A stretch of 64,000 nt of DNA from Ciborinia camelliae. Its lineage: Eukaryota > Ascomycota > Leotiomycetes > Helotiales > Sclerotiniaceae. Both the position numbers and the translations under genes were made by a program. The stretch is taken from assembly GCA_025890175.1 (NCBI GenBank), contig JANPYM010000007.1:836525-900524 (forward strand), written 5' to 3'. This document shows positions 27,191 to 38,272 of this stretch, piece by piece (the first letter of the stretch is position 1; every line of letters starts with the position of its first letter). The notes beneath the pieces were generated by a model, which worked only from the letters and a program-made list of their open reading frames with translations, had not been told where the DNA came from and ran no database searches.

Positions 27191-28549
27191 ATGCAACTGT
27201 CACTTCATTTCTTTCTCTATTCATTTCTTTCTCTATTCACTTCTTTCTCTATTCATTTCTCCAAGATGAACAGTTTCAAAAATTTCATGGCCAAGATTGG
27301 CCTATCAAAATCAGAGGAAGATGAGGCGAAAATCTCCCAAAGCCTGGCTGCTGAATCGGCAGTTCTTCTTCCTCAGCCAATCTCGTCACTCAAACCTTTA
27401 ACGAAGGAGTCGACTGAGCTCTCATTGCCAGCTCTTCTATCAACTAGAGAATCACTCAGTGAGCCACTCCCAGTCGAATCACTCCCAGTCGAATCGCCCT
27501 CAATCAAAACATCCGCCCTCAAATCATCAGCATTTCGCCATGTACCAAAGGAAGTTTTTCTTGAAATAATTGATCTTCTACCGCCCTCGTCAGCTGCTCT
27601 ATTATCTCTTTCCTGTCGTCCGATCTACAACCTACTAGGAACCCAATATATCACAGCCTTGAAAGAGCCTCAAATTATAAGAAATTCCTGCCTCTATAAT
27701 TTCCTCGCGCTCCTCGAGCGAGACTTACCAAATCACATTGCATGTTATTCTTGCAACAAATTGCATAGCATCGAGAAATCCGTCCCAGGCGATCTTGATA
27801 AATCCTGGTTCGGTGACCGTTGTGCTAACAATCATCTCTGCATTGGGAATCATTGGTATTTTGAATTCAATAATTTTCGGAGAGGTATGAAACTTTATCA
27901 TCAAGGCTGCGATCTTTCGTCACTAATAGTTGTATTTAGAGACTCCAGAACTTCGATAAATCGTAAGAATCAATTACCAAAACAAAAGAGATTGGTGGTG
28001 CGAATCGTTGAGTCAACTGGCTCCCTGGTGTCTCGAGAACAAACGATTTATTTGATACCACAAAAGTCGCTTTCAAGATGTAAAAGTAGTTATATTTCAT
28101 TGCCAAATTACATATGCCAACATTTTGCGACTGACTGCAAATATTACTTTCGAAGACGCAGTCTTGTATTAACTGACTACGATGGCGGAACTTTTGATTG
28201 GAAAAAAATCGTTTGGAGTACCTTCACAAGATGCACATATTGCATGACGGAATTTCGCGTCAACATTATGGACTTGGGAGAGGATGGCGAGGCAGTATTA
28301 CTTACGAAATGGCAGGATTTAGGTCGGGCTCAGTCACCCCTGGAAGAAAATTGGGTGAAGGCTTTTAAGAAGTTAGATAATCGTTTTCATAATGATCGAC
28401 CGATCGAATATGAGGAAGGTTCGATATGTACCGCGTTTGAAGGAGAGCATTATACGAAGTCCGAGATCGAAGGTGATTTGACTGACAAGGATTGGGATGA
28501 ACTTATTTCGAAAAGGTTCTCACATATTTGTAGGATGCTAAGCAAGTAG
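27191..28549 (+). CDS. F-box domain protein
   Basis: Single-exon gene. F-box proteins recruit substrates to SCF ubiquitin ligases through Skp1; the target here is unknown. The motif is FRHVPKEVFLEIIDLLPPSS followed by LSLSCRPIYNLLG, residues 115-150 when counted from the first ATG. The rest follows a common fungal F-box layout: a C-x2-C pair (CYSCNKLH, about residue 181), a later Cys/His-containing stretch, and a second C-x2-C (CTYC) in the C-terminal third, possibly a small metal-binding fold. Two starts are possible. The ATG at 27191 gives 452 residues but puts a tandem Phe/Ser-rich repeat (TTTCTTTCTCTATTCA units) at the N-terminus. The ATG at 27266 (MNSFKNFMAKIGLSK, 427 residues) looks more natural. 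Residues about 50-112 are Ser/Leu/Pro-rich with repeated PVES units. Confidence 0.85.
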   Translation: MQLSLHFFLYSFLSLFTSFSIHFSKMNSFKNFMAKIGLSKSEEDEAKISQSLAAESAVLLPQPISSLKPLTKESTELSLPALLSTRESLSEPLPVESLPVESPSIKTSALKSSAFRHVPKEVFLEIIDLLPPSSAALLSLSCRPIYNLLGTQYITALKEPQIIRNSCLYNFLALLERDLPNHIACYSCNKLHSIEKSVPGDLDKSWFGDRCANNHLCIGNHWYFEFNNFRRGMKLYHQGCDLSSLIVVFRDSRTSINRKNQLPKQKRLVVRIVESTGSLVSREQTIYLIPQKSLSRCKSSYISLPNYICQHFATDCKYYFRRRSLVLTDYDGGTFDWKKIVWSTFTRCTYCMTEFRVNIMDLGEDGEAVLLTKWQDLGRAQSPLEENWVKAFKKLDNRFHNDRPIEYEEGSICTAFEGEHYTKSEIEGDLTDKDWDELISKRFSHICRMLSK

Positions 28550-28902
28550 TCATGGCTCCTGCCATGACACGGAACTTCAATTGCTAAGCCATCTAAGAGA
28601 TGTGAACTCCTTCAACAACCCATCAACATTTTCAAAGTTTAAATGTCTATGAGGCTCCAGATATTCAAAAAAAATATTGATGATGGGCATCATCTAGGCA
28701 GACTGATGCAGTCGTTCCGGCTGGTGCGACACCGGAATTAGTTGTGGTGGTCGTACAATGTAGTACATGGCTTAGGGATGACAACTGTATAGCCTCACTT
28801 CATGATAGACATATGAACTCCAACCTGCCCAACAGCAATTCGAATTATCTGATTTCCCTCGGATGTGATTTTTTTTGCTCGGATAGTTGACATTTTTCCA
28901 TC
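28550..28902. other. Intergenic spacer between the F-box and STAND/ankyrin genes
   Basis: About 350 bases with no further gene. A perfect inverted repeat with 8-base arms and a 4-base loop (GTCATGGC/GCCATGAC) begins on the stop codon of the F-box gene (28549-28568). The remainder presumably holds the 3' end of that gene and the promoter of the next one. Confidence 0.6.
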
Positions 28903-31900
28903 ATGGCTGATGTAGCAGGTACAGTTGTTGGAGTAGTTTCTCTCGGCTTACAGGTGGCTCAGGGTATCGTCTCCTATTACTCTGCTTATCAAGGTCAAAT
29001 CGAAGATGTTGACAAAATCTCGCAACGGGCAAAAGCACTTCATGCAACTCTTATCATCCTACAAACACGCTTGGCAAATATTCCGATACCTCATACAGCG
29101 TCCATGACGCAAGTAGAATCTGCCATTTTTTCATGTGAGGATAGCATTCAACGACTGGATACGATTCTCCAAAAGTGTCTCGTTGTCAACTTGCCCTCAG
29201 GTACCAAGGAAAATCTACGCAGGTTTGCGAAGAAAGCTTTGTTTCCCTTCAGAGAAAATACCTTGCGAGAACTGGAACACGTCGTCGGCAGATTTCAGAG
29301 CAATCTTGATACTGCACTTTTAGCTTTGATATTGTGAGTAAGGTCTATTCTTACGGTCCATCTCACTATAAGATTTTGAATGTCAAACAATCACAACAGA
29401 ACTCGATTCATATTCTAACTATTCCTTCTCTAGCTCGGAACAATCATCCAATCATCTCCAAACCTCTTCGAGTATTGCTTCTCTTTTGAATCAAGCCGGA
29501 AACGTAAACACAACGATCACACAAATTGATGGCAATCTATCAAATCTGGCAAATACTTGCAATATCATCGATACAAGCATACAACAAGTCCATGCCAACA
29601 CTTCGAACACTGCCGCAATAATCGGAACGAGTCTATCGTCTATAGAGAGGGGGGCGGATACAGTCATATCTAGCCTCGCCGAGGTTGATCGTTCGATTTC
29701 TGAACAGAGCCTACATTCCTGGTCTTTAGCTGCTTCTGTGACTCGAGAATTCGCCACCATTGGAGCAATGCTCAATGACTTTCCGGCAATTGTCCAGCGA
29801 GAGGTATTTCGGGCTTTAGAATCACACCACAAGCAAACACAAGTAACGGATAAATCAATACGTTCGGAAAACATCTTTGATGGTAAAGAACTCCCAGTCA
29901 GGAAACCATCATTACGAAAAACTCGGCGAGTTTCTTGTTCCTGTCAATCACGAAATGGCTGGAAATTCAATCGCTGGCACTTTATGGGTGGCTATTTGAA
30001 ACTGGTGTATTCTAGAAGAGGGCCTGATACTCATAGTCGGGATTGCCATTCACGACTGTCCTGTGAATCAAAACGCACACTGGAGTTGAGCTTTTTGGAT
30101 AACACCAAATTAATTTCAGGTATCTGGCGCATGGCAATAAATTTCAGCAGTACAGCAAGCACATTTTCAATTAGTCCTAGCCTCAGCTATCGTCGTATCG
30201 TATCTTGGGAAGCTCCAGCTTTTGCTCTTCTCAGAGGAATAGACATAATGAGAATGGAATCCAAACCCCTAACTACCTCTTACATTAACAATCTGAATAT
30301 CCAATTGCGCCATCTACTCAACAGTGGCCAAGCTTCGCTAACAGATACTGATATTTGTGGAACTTCGCTGCTTCATGTTTGTATTCACTTCCTTTCTTTT
30401 TTCGCAGCTTTAAACTGATAAAAAAATAGCATGTTTGCTTGGGTATATCTTTCAGTAAGGCATTTGATCATAGCGACGTATACCGGGAATACAAGCGGCT
30501 TGTGGTATTTCTTGCATCTCATAGCACAATGCCAAATGAGCCAGACTCCTACGGAAAGTGAGTATATGAATCACCTTGCTCTGGAACTTCATATGGCAAT
30601 GCTAACCAATATATGCATGAAGACGACCTCTTGATTATATATTTCGGGAGGGAATTTTCTTCAGATATACTCCAGAGTTTGTAGATATATTTTTGGAACT
30701 AGCAGATGCAGGATTGGAGCACTCTCTTCCTTGGAATAATGCGACGCCCGATCCAAGGTCATACCCGGCTTATTCAGTAAACTTCGCTACATCGTTGTTC
30801 GAACTTCGACATCGTATGCCAGAATTGCCTCAAGGTTGCTATATGATATTCCTCACCGAATTTATAATCCCCCCTAACTAATAAAAATAGATTCACATTG
30901 TGGAATTCTTAGCGAAGCGATCCTCCAGAAATCCGAGAGCCTTGTGCGACATATTTTGGACACATCACCGGAGAACCTATATGAGAAAAACGATCTGGGC
31001 CAGACACCCTTGCATTTATCTGCTGGCTGGCCGGTAGGAATTAGCACACTACTCGACGCAGGTGGAAACTATCTTATTGGCGAGGAAGATGCATTTGGCG
31101 TCCTGCCTATTGCGTATGCCTGTAATTGGAAATGCTTGCCAGCCGTCCAACTACTTTTGGATGCAGATAGCCCCTTATATTCTTCCAAGTCGGCATACAG
31201 AAGCAATGTAAATCACGTCCTCCTCAATGCAATATTGAACAGCTCTAAAGAAATTGTACAATCTATAACATTTGCCTTGGCTGCTCGAAGAAAACGGCTG
31301 TATGAACTGGCTTCACGAAGCCTTCCTCAATCCGCGGAAAACATTTTATCAATAGCGGACGATCAAGTACTAGATCTCAATGCATACTCTGTGTGCAAAT
31401 CTCTTAAAATTCTCGAGGTACCTGTACCGGAATCCATACGAGTGCCTGGCGATTCTTACCCAACAGTATACCATTATTTGTTTAATAATTATTGCGAGAA
31501 TACCGATGGGACTGTACTCGCACTACCACGAGTTGAGCTCGCGGAAATCTTTTATGATGCCGGCTTCCGCGACTTAATGAATGATAGTATTTGGATCATT
31601 GCTTCAGCATCACTGTCACTGCATCGGACAGTTTCTTTTTGGCAAGTGCACTTCGACAAGATTTGCAAATTGGTGTGGTGGCTCGCACAAAAGGTCAACT
31701 CAATCTATCATGATCATAAAAATGGAGAATTTCGAATAACCTTATGGAATTCCCATATCCGTTTTTTGGCCATTGACATAGTGGACTACATGGTCTATAA
31801 AGATGAAGACCCCGTACACAGATCTTCCTTCACTGGTGAACTCTTTCCATGCGAGGCCAAATATTTTATTATTAGCGCTGTGACAGATTGTCCAACGGTC

Positions 31901-32464
31901 CATGAATGTCAATGTGCATGCTCAAGTCGAGGTTGCGAACTCGTGACTAACATACTCAAATACTTCACTTCAACTACAACTATCCGAAACAGAATATCAT
32001 ACTCGTGGAACAGGGCTTCTTCCAAGGCGCTACTTTGCAAGCCTCGTGTTGAGAGAAAAGTTGGGGCAGTTCGATGTGTGATCGTCACCCTGAATACTAT
32101 CTTAGGGGAAGGAAGCGAAATTTGGAGGTTTCTGATATCTGGACTTATACGGTTTGCAACTTTCACGGCTTTGGATCTTACCCACACCTGTTGCGTCGTG
32201 AGACTGCCGACTTTGGGTAATTCGTTTACGCCCTTTAATGCCGAAAATCGACAGGATATCCAAGAGGAGGAATCTGCCCAAATCGAGGAACTAGAAATCC
32301 TAGTCGCGGAATTCGAAGCCAAATATCTCGAGCTTGGGCAGCCAATCCTAGAATTCTTCGACGGTTACTGGAGTTCTCGCATGCAAGAACACAAAGAAAC
32401 ACACACCAAGCCGTATACCGAAGACGAACTCGAGAAAATCCATGAGCTTGGTGTTAGGTTTTGA
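28903..32464 (+). CDS. STAND-type N-terminal domain protein with ankyrin repeats
   Basis: Five exons were joined by frame continuity: 28903-29333, 29434-30376, 30430-30557, 30623-30834 and 30891-32464 (1096 codons with stop, 1095 residues). Introns are 100, 53, 65 and 56 nt; the third uses an AAG acceptor and the fourth a GTTGCT donor, so these two are less certain. Residues 1-144 (MADVAGTVVGVVSLGLQVAQ onward) match the helical N-terminal domain found on fungal STAND/NLR-like and ankyrin proteins, a presumed signalling or oligomerisation module. Residues about 150-260 are Ser/Asn/Thr-rich and coiled-coil-like (SNLANTCNIIDTSIQQV). A basic Cys/Arg-rich segment follows. Ankyrin repeats are clear at about 605-672 (NDLGQTPLHLSAGWP, then FGVLPIAYACNWK) and weaker around 455-570. 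I see no Walker A motif, hence no NACHT or NB-ARC NTPase. The last 400 residues are unrecognised. A role in heterokaryon incompatibility or immunity is only an inference. Confidence 0.82.
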
Positions 32465-33375
32465 GGGGATGGCCGTTGCTGGTCACATAGGATAGCTTCA
32501 TTGTTGGACGTTCCATTTACTTTCAATGTTCCACTTTTTAAGGAGTACAGGTGTGAATTCTGATATTTGAGTCTATTTTGGACATTCATTTTGCTTCAAA
32601 CATCGAACTTATCTATTACGCTGCACTCGAATCAATCTATCTTTTATTCTCTATCTTGGTTATTCATCTTGAACTGTATTTAGTTATTCCATCACAAACA
32701 TTCAAATATCTTAAATTCGAAAGTTTGAGCCTTGAATTTGGGTAGTTGTTTCCAATATGTGTAATTGTGTTGAACCTCGTCTCTATATTTATATCTGTTG
32801 TAAAAGAGTTATACTAAGCCACTCTGCTTAGCATTATATACCATTTCCAACAATATCAATCCTTACAATATTAAACTCCCACTTCAACACTGACTTCAAC
32901 AACTCAATCCAACTTCTATTCTTAGAGAAACTATTACCGCATGAATGACCTATGTGCCGGTGGTGGCAGGAAAGCCGGGTTTCCTGTCACGATATATAAT
33001 AAATTTTAATTCCTTATATAAACTTGAATGAATGTATTTCAATTGATACCCGAGAAAATAATAGTAGGTAGCCGTAAATCCCTCCCGGTAAACTAACCGA
33101 TGAAGCTTTTCGTTAAAAGACAATAAAATAAGGAGGGGCGAAGAGGTATAAGGGGGAATCATTTGTATATCTTATAATGGTATCAGCAATATGCTCTGCT
33201 ATCTCTTCATTATACACACTCAAACGTCAATGTATCCATATTCACCTAGACACTTTTTGCTTTTGAACGTTCCATTTCATCCCAGCTCCCAAACGCCATA
33301 TCCGTCCATATGCATCAAGTCTACGCTTCCCCCATCTTCGTTCACGTTCATATTACCCAACTAATACTTCCATGC
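32465..33375. other. Intergenic region between converging genes
   Basis: Downstream space shared by the ankyrin gene (+) and UTP4 (-). No gene seen. It contains an inverted repeat with 11-base arms and one mismatch (32963-32990) and ordinary AT-rich sequence. Confidence 0.6.
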
Positions 33376-36149
33376 TCAATACAAGGACTTCTTTTCCCAC
33401 TCCTGGTCACCCTCATACCTCATCGGTAGATCCGCTTCCCAGATAGGTCTCTCAACGATTGCTACCTCCGGGCCCCCTTCTCCTCCCTCTCCAATTTCCA
33501 CCACACCAAGTATGGGTCTGTACTTGAATGTTTTGTAGGATTGTGCTGGCCCGCCAAATTTCTCATCTTCACTCTTCTGTGACTTGCCCCTCAATAGTGA
33601 CTTCGACTCCCGGTCGATCTCATCGTCGTCCGAATCAACATCCATGGCATGTTTATTATCATCTAAATCTATTTCTGTTTCTTGGGTCTCCTCCTCGTGG
33701 ATGAGCTTGCGGATTTTACGGGACATTCCTGTCTCTTTCTCTTCTGGATCCATCATACCTCCTGCCCCAGATCTCCCTAGTTGATAGCGTTTGCGTTTGC
33801 TTCCTGCGTTTTCAGATTCTCCATTCTCTTCAGTTTCCTCGTCTTCGAAATGGAAATCTTGTGATAAATCAAACATCCATAACCAGCCGACACCATGTAG
33901 CCATATACGCTCGCGACCATTAGAGATATCCCATATACAACCTCTTGCCAAATCTCCCACTTTGCGGAAAGCAAGAGGGAATGTAGAGGTAGGATTTCTA
34001 CGAGACCATGGTGTGAGTGAACCGGCCAGAACTTCGAATTCATAAATTTCATTGGTAGATGTGACAATGAGTAAACGGTCCTCGGTGACAGGTAGTTCGT
34101 GAGATACAGGATGAGGATTGTTGCGTGTAGCAGGAGGTATAGCTCCATTGATTTGTGCGGGACGAGTTGAAGGACGGAATGATAGTACAACTGGTGCCGC
34201 AGGAAGTTTTGGAATACGAGTAGCGGATGGATTTCGTGTCCAATGCTGACCGAAAATTAATTTTGGCTTCTTCTCTTCTTCCGTATCGGACTCATCGTCA
34301 GAATCATCATCAGATGCGTCATCTTCCTGTGCTTCCTCCAGTTCTTGTGTAAGATCTTCGGTTCCTTCTAAAACCCAAGTATCAACAAAACCTGCCAAAT
34401 CGCTTACGACTAAAATTCTGCTATCAGATGAGAATGCTACTTGAGTGATAGTCCTTTCGTATGCGCCAAGACCACCAAGAAGCTTGGTTTTCGAGATATT
34501 GCGGTCAAGACGAGAAATTCTTGGGAGTTGAGGAATTATACTGAAGGATGATGGTGACGCGTTATCCTGTATGACCCGTGCTACGGCGATTGAGCTATCA
34601 TCACGAATTATCGATAACCAATTTCCGTCAGGGGAGAATTGGATCAAGCGGGCCCCAGAAGAAAAGGCTGGTGGTACAGCGATAGTTGATACTTTGAGAC
34701 CCTCACCCTCTTCTGGTTTCCGTGCCTTCAGACGAAATAGCTTAATATCTGCCACGGTCGAAATCGCGAGCAGGTTTCCTGCGGTATTCAAAGTCGCAGA
34801 TGTGATATTAGACTCTCCCTTGACTAGGATCTTCGCTACCAATTTGCGATTCGCTGTCGCGGCCTCCGGTTCATCGCCATTGATCGATTCGGAAAGTCTG
34901 TTTATACGCCAGATATGTACTTCTCGATCCCACCAACTCATCATCAATCTCTTTCTTGTGGAACTTTGAATAATAGATGGTTGAGGTAGGAAGGGTAAGG
35001 CGCGTTGATTCTCTTGGCCGAATTGTGCGAGTGGGAGAACAGTAGGAGCAGCATCAGGACCTGCGAACGAAATATTAGCCAACAGAAAAGCAATTAGTGA
35101 AGAATCTGCTTACCTCCGGAAACCACAACACTAATTCCTTGACATTCCAAACTTGCCATAGCCTTAACATCGTGGCTGTGATATCTCCTGTGCCCAACTT
35201 CTGCCCATCTCTTCTTCCCTTTAATTTGTTTGTAGACGACTGTCCGTCTATCCATACCACCACTGAAGAATGACATCCCATCAAAACTTGTCGCAAGGCT
35301 GAGAACATCCTGAGTATGACCTTTGATGCGTTGCATCAAACTGTATGTTTTGCCCTGCCATATTTTAATCTCTCCCGTCGAGTCACCAGAAATGATATCT
35401 CCGTTTGGTAATGCTTTGACGGCCCAGACAATGCTATCTGTGGGTCCTCCTTTAGGTCCAGCCCCCAAAGACATTTGTCTTAGCATTGATCCAGTCCGTA
35501 TATCATAAACTCGAATATTGCTATCTGAACATCCTGCAATAACGTGATAGCGATCCTGGAAGGTAACACTAATGATCTTTGCTTTTTTTGCGGAGGGACG
35601 AACGAGAACTTTTTGTAACTGCAGGTCTTCATCCGCTGTCGAGTATAAAACCAAACCTCCGTCAACACAACCAGCAATAAGCTTTTGACACTCTCCAGAA
35701 GGTTCCTCTCCACGCTTTTGTTCCTCTGCTGGTTGAGCGGCAAGACACCAAATCTCTCCATGGTTGCCGCTTGCTGAACGTAATGGCTGGCCCTTCACCA
35801 AATCCCACTCGGTAACAGTTGTAGTATATCCAATGCTGAAAAGTCTGGATTTCCCAATTATTTTCGCGCCATTGATATTCTCAGTAGGATCTTGAGTCCA
35901 GACCAGTCCATCAATACTGCGATCTTTCCCACCTCGAATGATTGTCTCTTGAAGCCATGATCCTTTTTGCGGGTTCCATAGCTCGATATCACCGTTTGCG
36001 CGTCCGAGTGCCAATCGTGGGGAAACGGCAGATTGACCTTTTGTCAACTTCGAGTGTGTGAATGCCAATGCATTGATTGTTGACGGAGGGTATGGAACGA
36101 ATCTGCAACGGTGGATATCCATTGCGCCGGTTTGATTTTGACTTCTCAT
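33376..36149 (-). CDS. UTP4: U3 snoRNP-associated WD40 protein UTP4 (cirhin)
   Basis: Subunit of the t-UTP (UTP-A) subcomplex of the small-subunit processome, acting in the nucleolus in pre-rRNA transcription and early 18S processing. Exons 36149-35114 and 35060-33376 are joined across a 53 nt intron (GTAAGC...TTCGCAG) that restores VVSGGPDAAP; total 906 residues. The N-terminal sequence MDIHRCRFVPYPPSTINALAF is characteristic of the family. It is followed by many WD-type repeats, with GH/WD-like pairs such as GDIELWN, VTEWDLV, NIRVYDIRTG, EIKIWQ and GHTQDVLSLA, and then by the second propeller in exon 2. Acidic low-complexity stretches (Asp/Glu/Ser, for example DDASDDDSDDESD) interrupt the second half, and the C-terminus ends with a conserved-looking YKTFKYRPILGVV segment. 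The ATG at 36122, which begins MDIHRC and has better context, may be the true start rather than 36149. Confidence 0.93.
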
Positions 36150-37401
36150 TCAACTCCCAAGAGAAAAAAATAAAAAAAGCTCAATAGGTTTTTTGCCGTA
36201 AATACAAGATGTGGCTCGTGCATTGATGGTAGGCGGTGGAGGGGAATCATATCACGTGATATGTGGTTATTCTTCTGATGAAGCATTTCAATGTCTGAGC
36301 TACTCTCGACAATCGAGGATACCTTTAAGGGGGAAGATAGGGGTAAGTGGTAAGGACATAAGAGTAGAGAAGTAAGTTGACGGTACTACTTTTGGTCCCA
36401 AATGCTCAACACCATATCTTGAAAGATTTCACGATTTTACAACTCGAAACATACAAAAGCACCTCAAAGTCTACATGTAGTTGGCAAGCAGTTATAAATC
36501 CGAAGCAAGAAGAAATACTATTACTATTTGTGGGACATTTTTCTGCTTTCGTCCAATTAATTCTGACCATTCCTCACTCCTCGTATCTCGCTGGTAGATT
36601 GAGCAATGGTCCTTGGAGATTGTGATGGGTGGGAGGGGCTGGCACTTCATCTTCATCTTCATCTTCATCTTCATCTGCATTCTGATATTAAGCTTTCTCT
36701 GGGACAATAGCTGACTCTGAGATGTTGATATTATCTTCTTGGGTCTAGTAGGACCTCCGCGTCTCATCTTGGTGATCGAGTTTACCAACAATGCAAGTGC
36801 ATGCTTGGATTGGATTTTATCTCTTTCGTCGAACTTTATATGGCCTTTAACCTACCTGATAAAGTTTGGAGGTGCTTTTCAATCTCTCTGCACTATCCTT
36901 AGTCGGTGAATTGCAATTCTACATATATGGGTTATGCATTAATCATAAACCCCCAATCAATCAGTCTTGTAATTCACTAGCATGAAAGATGGAATAATGG
37001 AGTTGATGGCATTTATTCTCTGGTGACGTATGTTCAAGATGTTCATCTGTTTCACTTCTCCATTATATGTAGGAATTATCAAGAAATATGTATCCAACCC
37101 AATTCCTATTTCTCTCTCTCCCTCCGCAAATCCCCACCATTCCCTCTTAAAATATCCCTTCCAACAACCTCAAATCGAATCAATAACAAGCCAAGGAATA
37201 TGACAAGTTTTCTTTCCGCTCCTAACTGTCGAAGTGAATGGTATGGGAACATTCACAATCTTAACATCTTTTGGATGCCACGCCCGTGAGTTTTCATGAT
37301 TGCACCAATCCTGCGTCGATACCGATTCAATCAGAATATTTGTGAACATTACAGCCCCGGAACCCCAATCAGGGTCGGGGCTACCACCAATTCCTACATG
37401 C
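36150..37401. other. Intergenic region upstream of UTP4
   Basis: Presumed UTP4 promoter plus the 3' flank of the secreted-protein gene. The ATCACGTGAT palindrome at about 36251-36260 contains a CACGTG E-box. A CTTCAT hexamer repeat lies at about 36644-36680. On the minus strand an acidic frame (DEDEDE... PARYEE, about 36600-36690) is open but lacks a clean start. Confidence 0.55.
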
Positions 37402-38272
37402 TCAATCATTAGCAGGATCTACAAAATGAACATCAGCTTGAGACTTCAAAAGGCCGGAATCGGGTAGCAGGATTTCCTCTGTCATATCTGGGACTTTAGG
37501 GTCTGATGAGAATGTCAGTAACATCTACGAACAATCGGGAAGTGACAAACATACCGAATATGGAACCATCGAAAGTGTATTTGCCACCATAAGACTGCTC
37601 TCCCTTTGATCCGCCGATTTCACCGGGCACTACGTACCATGTATCAACCCATTTATGGGAGATTTCGTCAAGGATCCAGAGACTTGTTATTTCATCTCCT
37701 GGATATACTGTTTGTTTAACTATTAGCCGTCGTGATGACCCTCCTCATCCCAGCATCCAACTATTGAAATTCCAAAACTCCACCCCCACCTTTCCTTTCC
37801 CTTCCTCCTGATCGCCCACCCGCCCAACTCATAAAACAAGTCTCACCCTCCCGTTGAACCGACTCAAAATAAACCTCCGACCAACTAGGTTTCGTCACGC
37901 CATCATAAAAACTAGGCACATGACTCCAGTGACCCACATGATCTCCAGCATTCCCAACAACATTCTGTAGAACACAGCTTTGGTCCATGGGTTGCATACC
38001 CGCCCACGTCGCTTGAATTTTCCAGTCAGGACCATGGCCTTGCAAAGCCGTTGGCGGGGATGGAACTTGGACGGTAGCTTCGAACTATGAAGGTGCAGAG
38101 GTTAGTTATGGAAACGAGAGGGGTGTGGTGAGGAAATAAGAGAAGGAGACGTAAGTACGCGAGTGATTTTCCCACCATATGTGAAGATGAATACCGCACC
38201 AGCTGTTGCGTGATTGATAAGAGTAAGGACAAATACAGGGAAAATCAGAGAAATGGTGGAGAAAGACATCAT
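37402..38272 (-). CDS. Small secreted protein of unknown function
   Basis: Four exons, 38272-38159, 38084-37847, 37707-37555 and 37502-37402, join in frame to give 201 residues. Introns are 74, 139 and 52 nt; the first has a weak GTACTT donor but a good CTAAC branch point and ATAG acceptor. The N-terminus MMSFSTISLIFPVFVLTLI...ATAGA is a typical signal peptide with cleavage after ATA or ATAG, so the protein should be secreted. The mature part reads TFEATVQVPSPP-like, then GHGPDWKIQATWAGMQP, a single Cys in DQSCVLQNVVGNAG, YPGDEITSLWILDE, and WVDTWYVVPGEIGG near the end. The Trp/Gly-rich beta-strand pattern suggests a beta-sandwich, but I cannot assign a family. It has few cysteines for an apoplastic effector. 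The total of 606 nt is divisible by three, which supports the splicing. Confidence 0.72.

Noticed and set aside
33584..34969. Plus-strand frames within UTP4
   Set aside because: Antisense shadows of the UTP4 coding exon.
36492..36791. Minus-strand frame beginning MLVNSITKMRRGGPTRPKK
   Set aside because: The adjacent acidic frame (DEDEDE...PARYEE) looks more protein-like, but neither has a clean exon structure; the region may hold a small gene that I cannot resolve.
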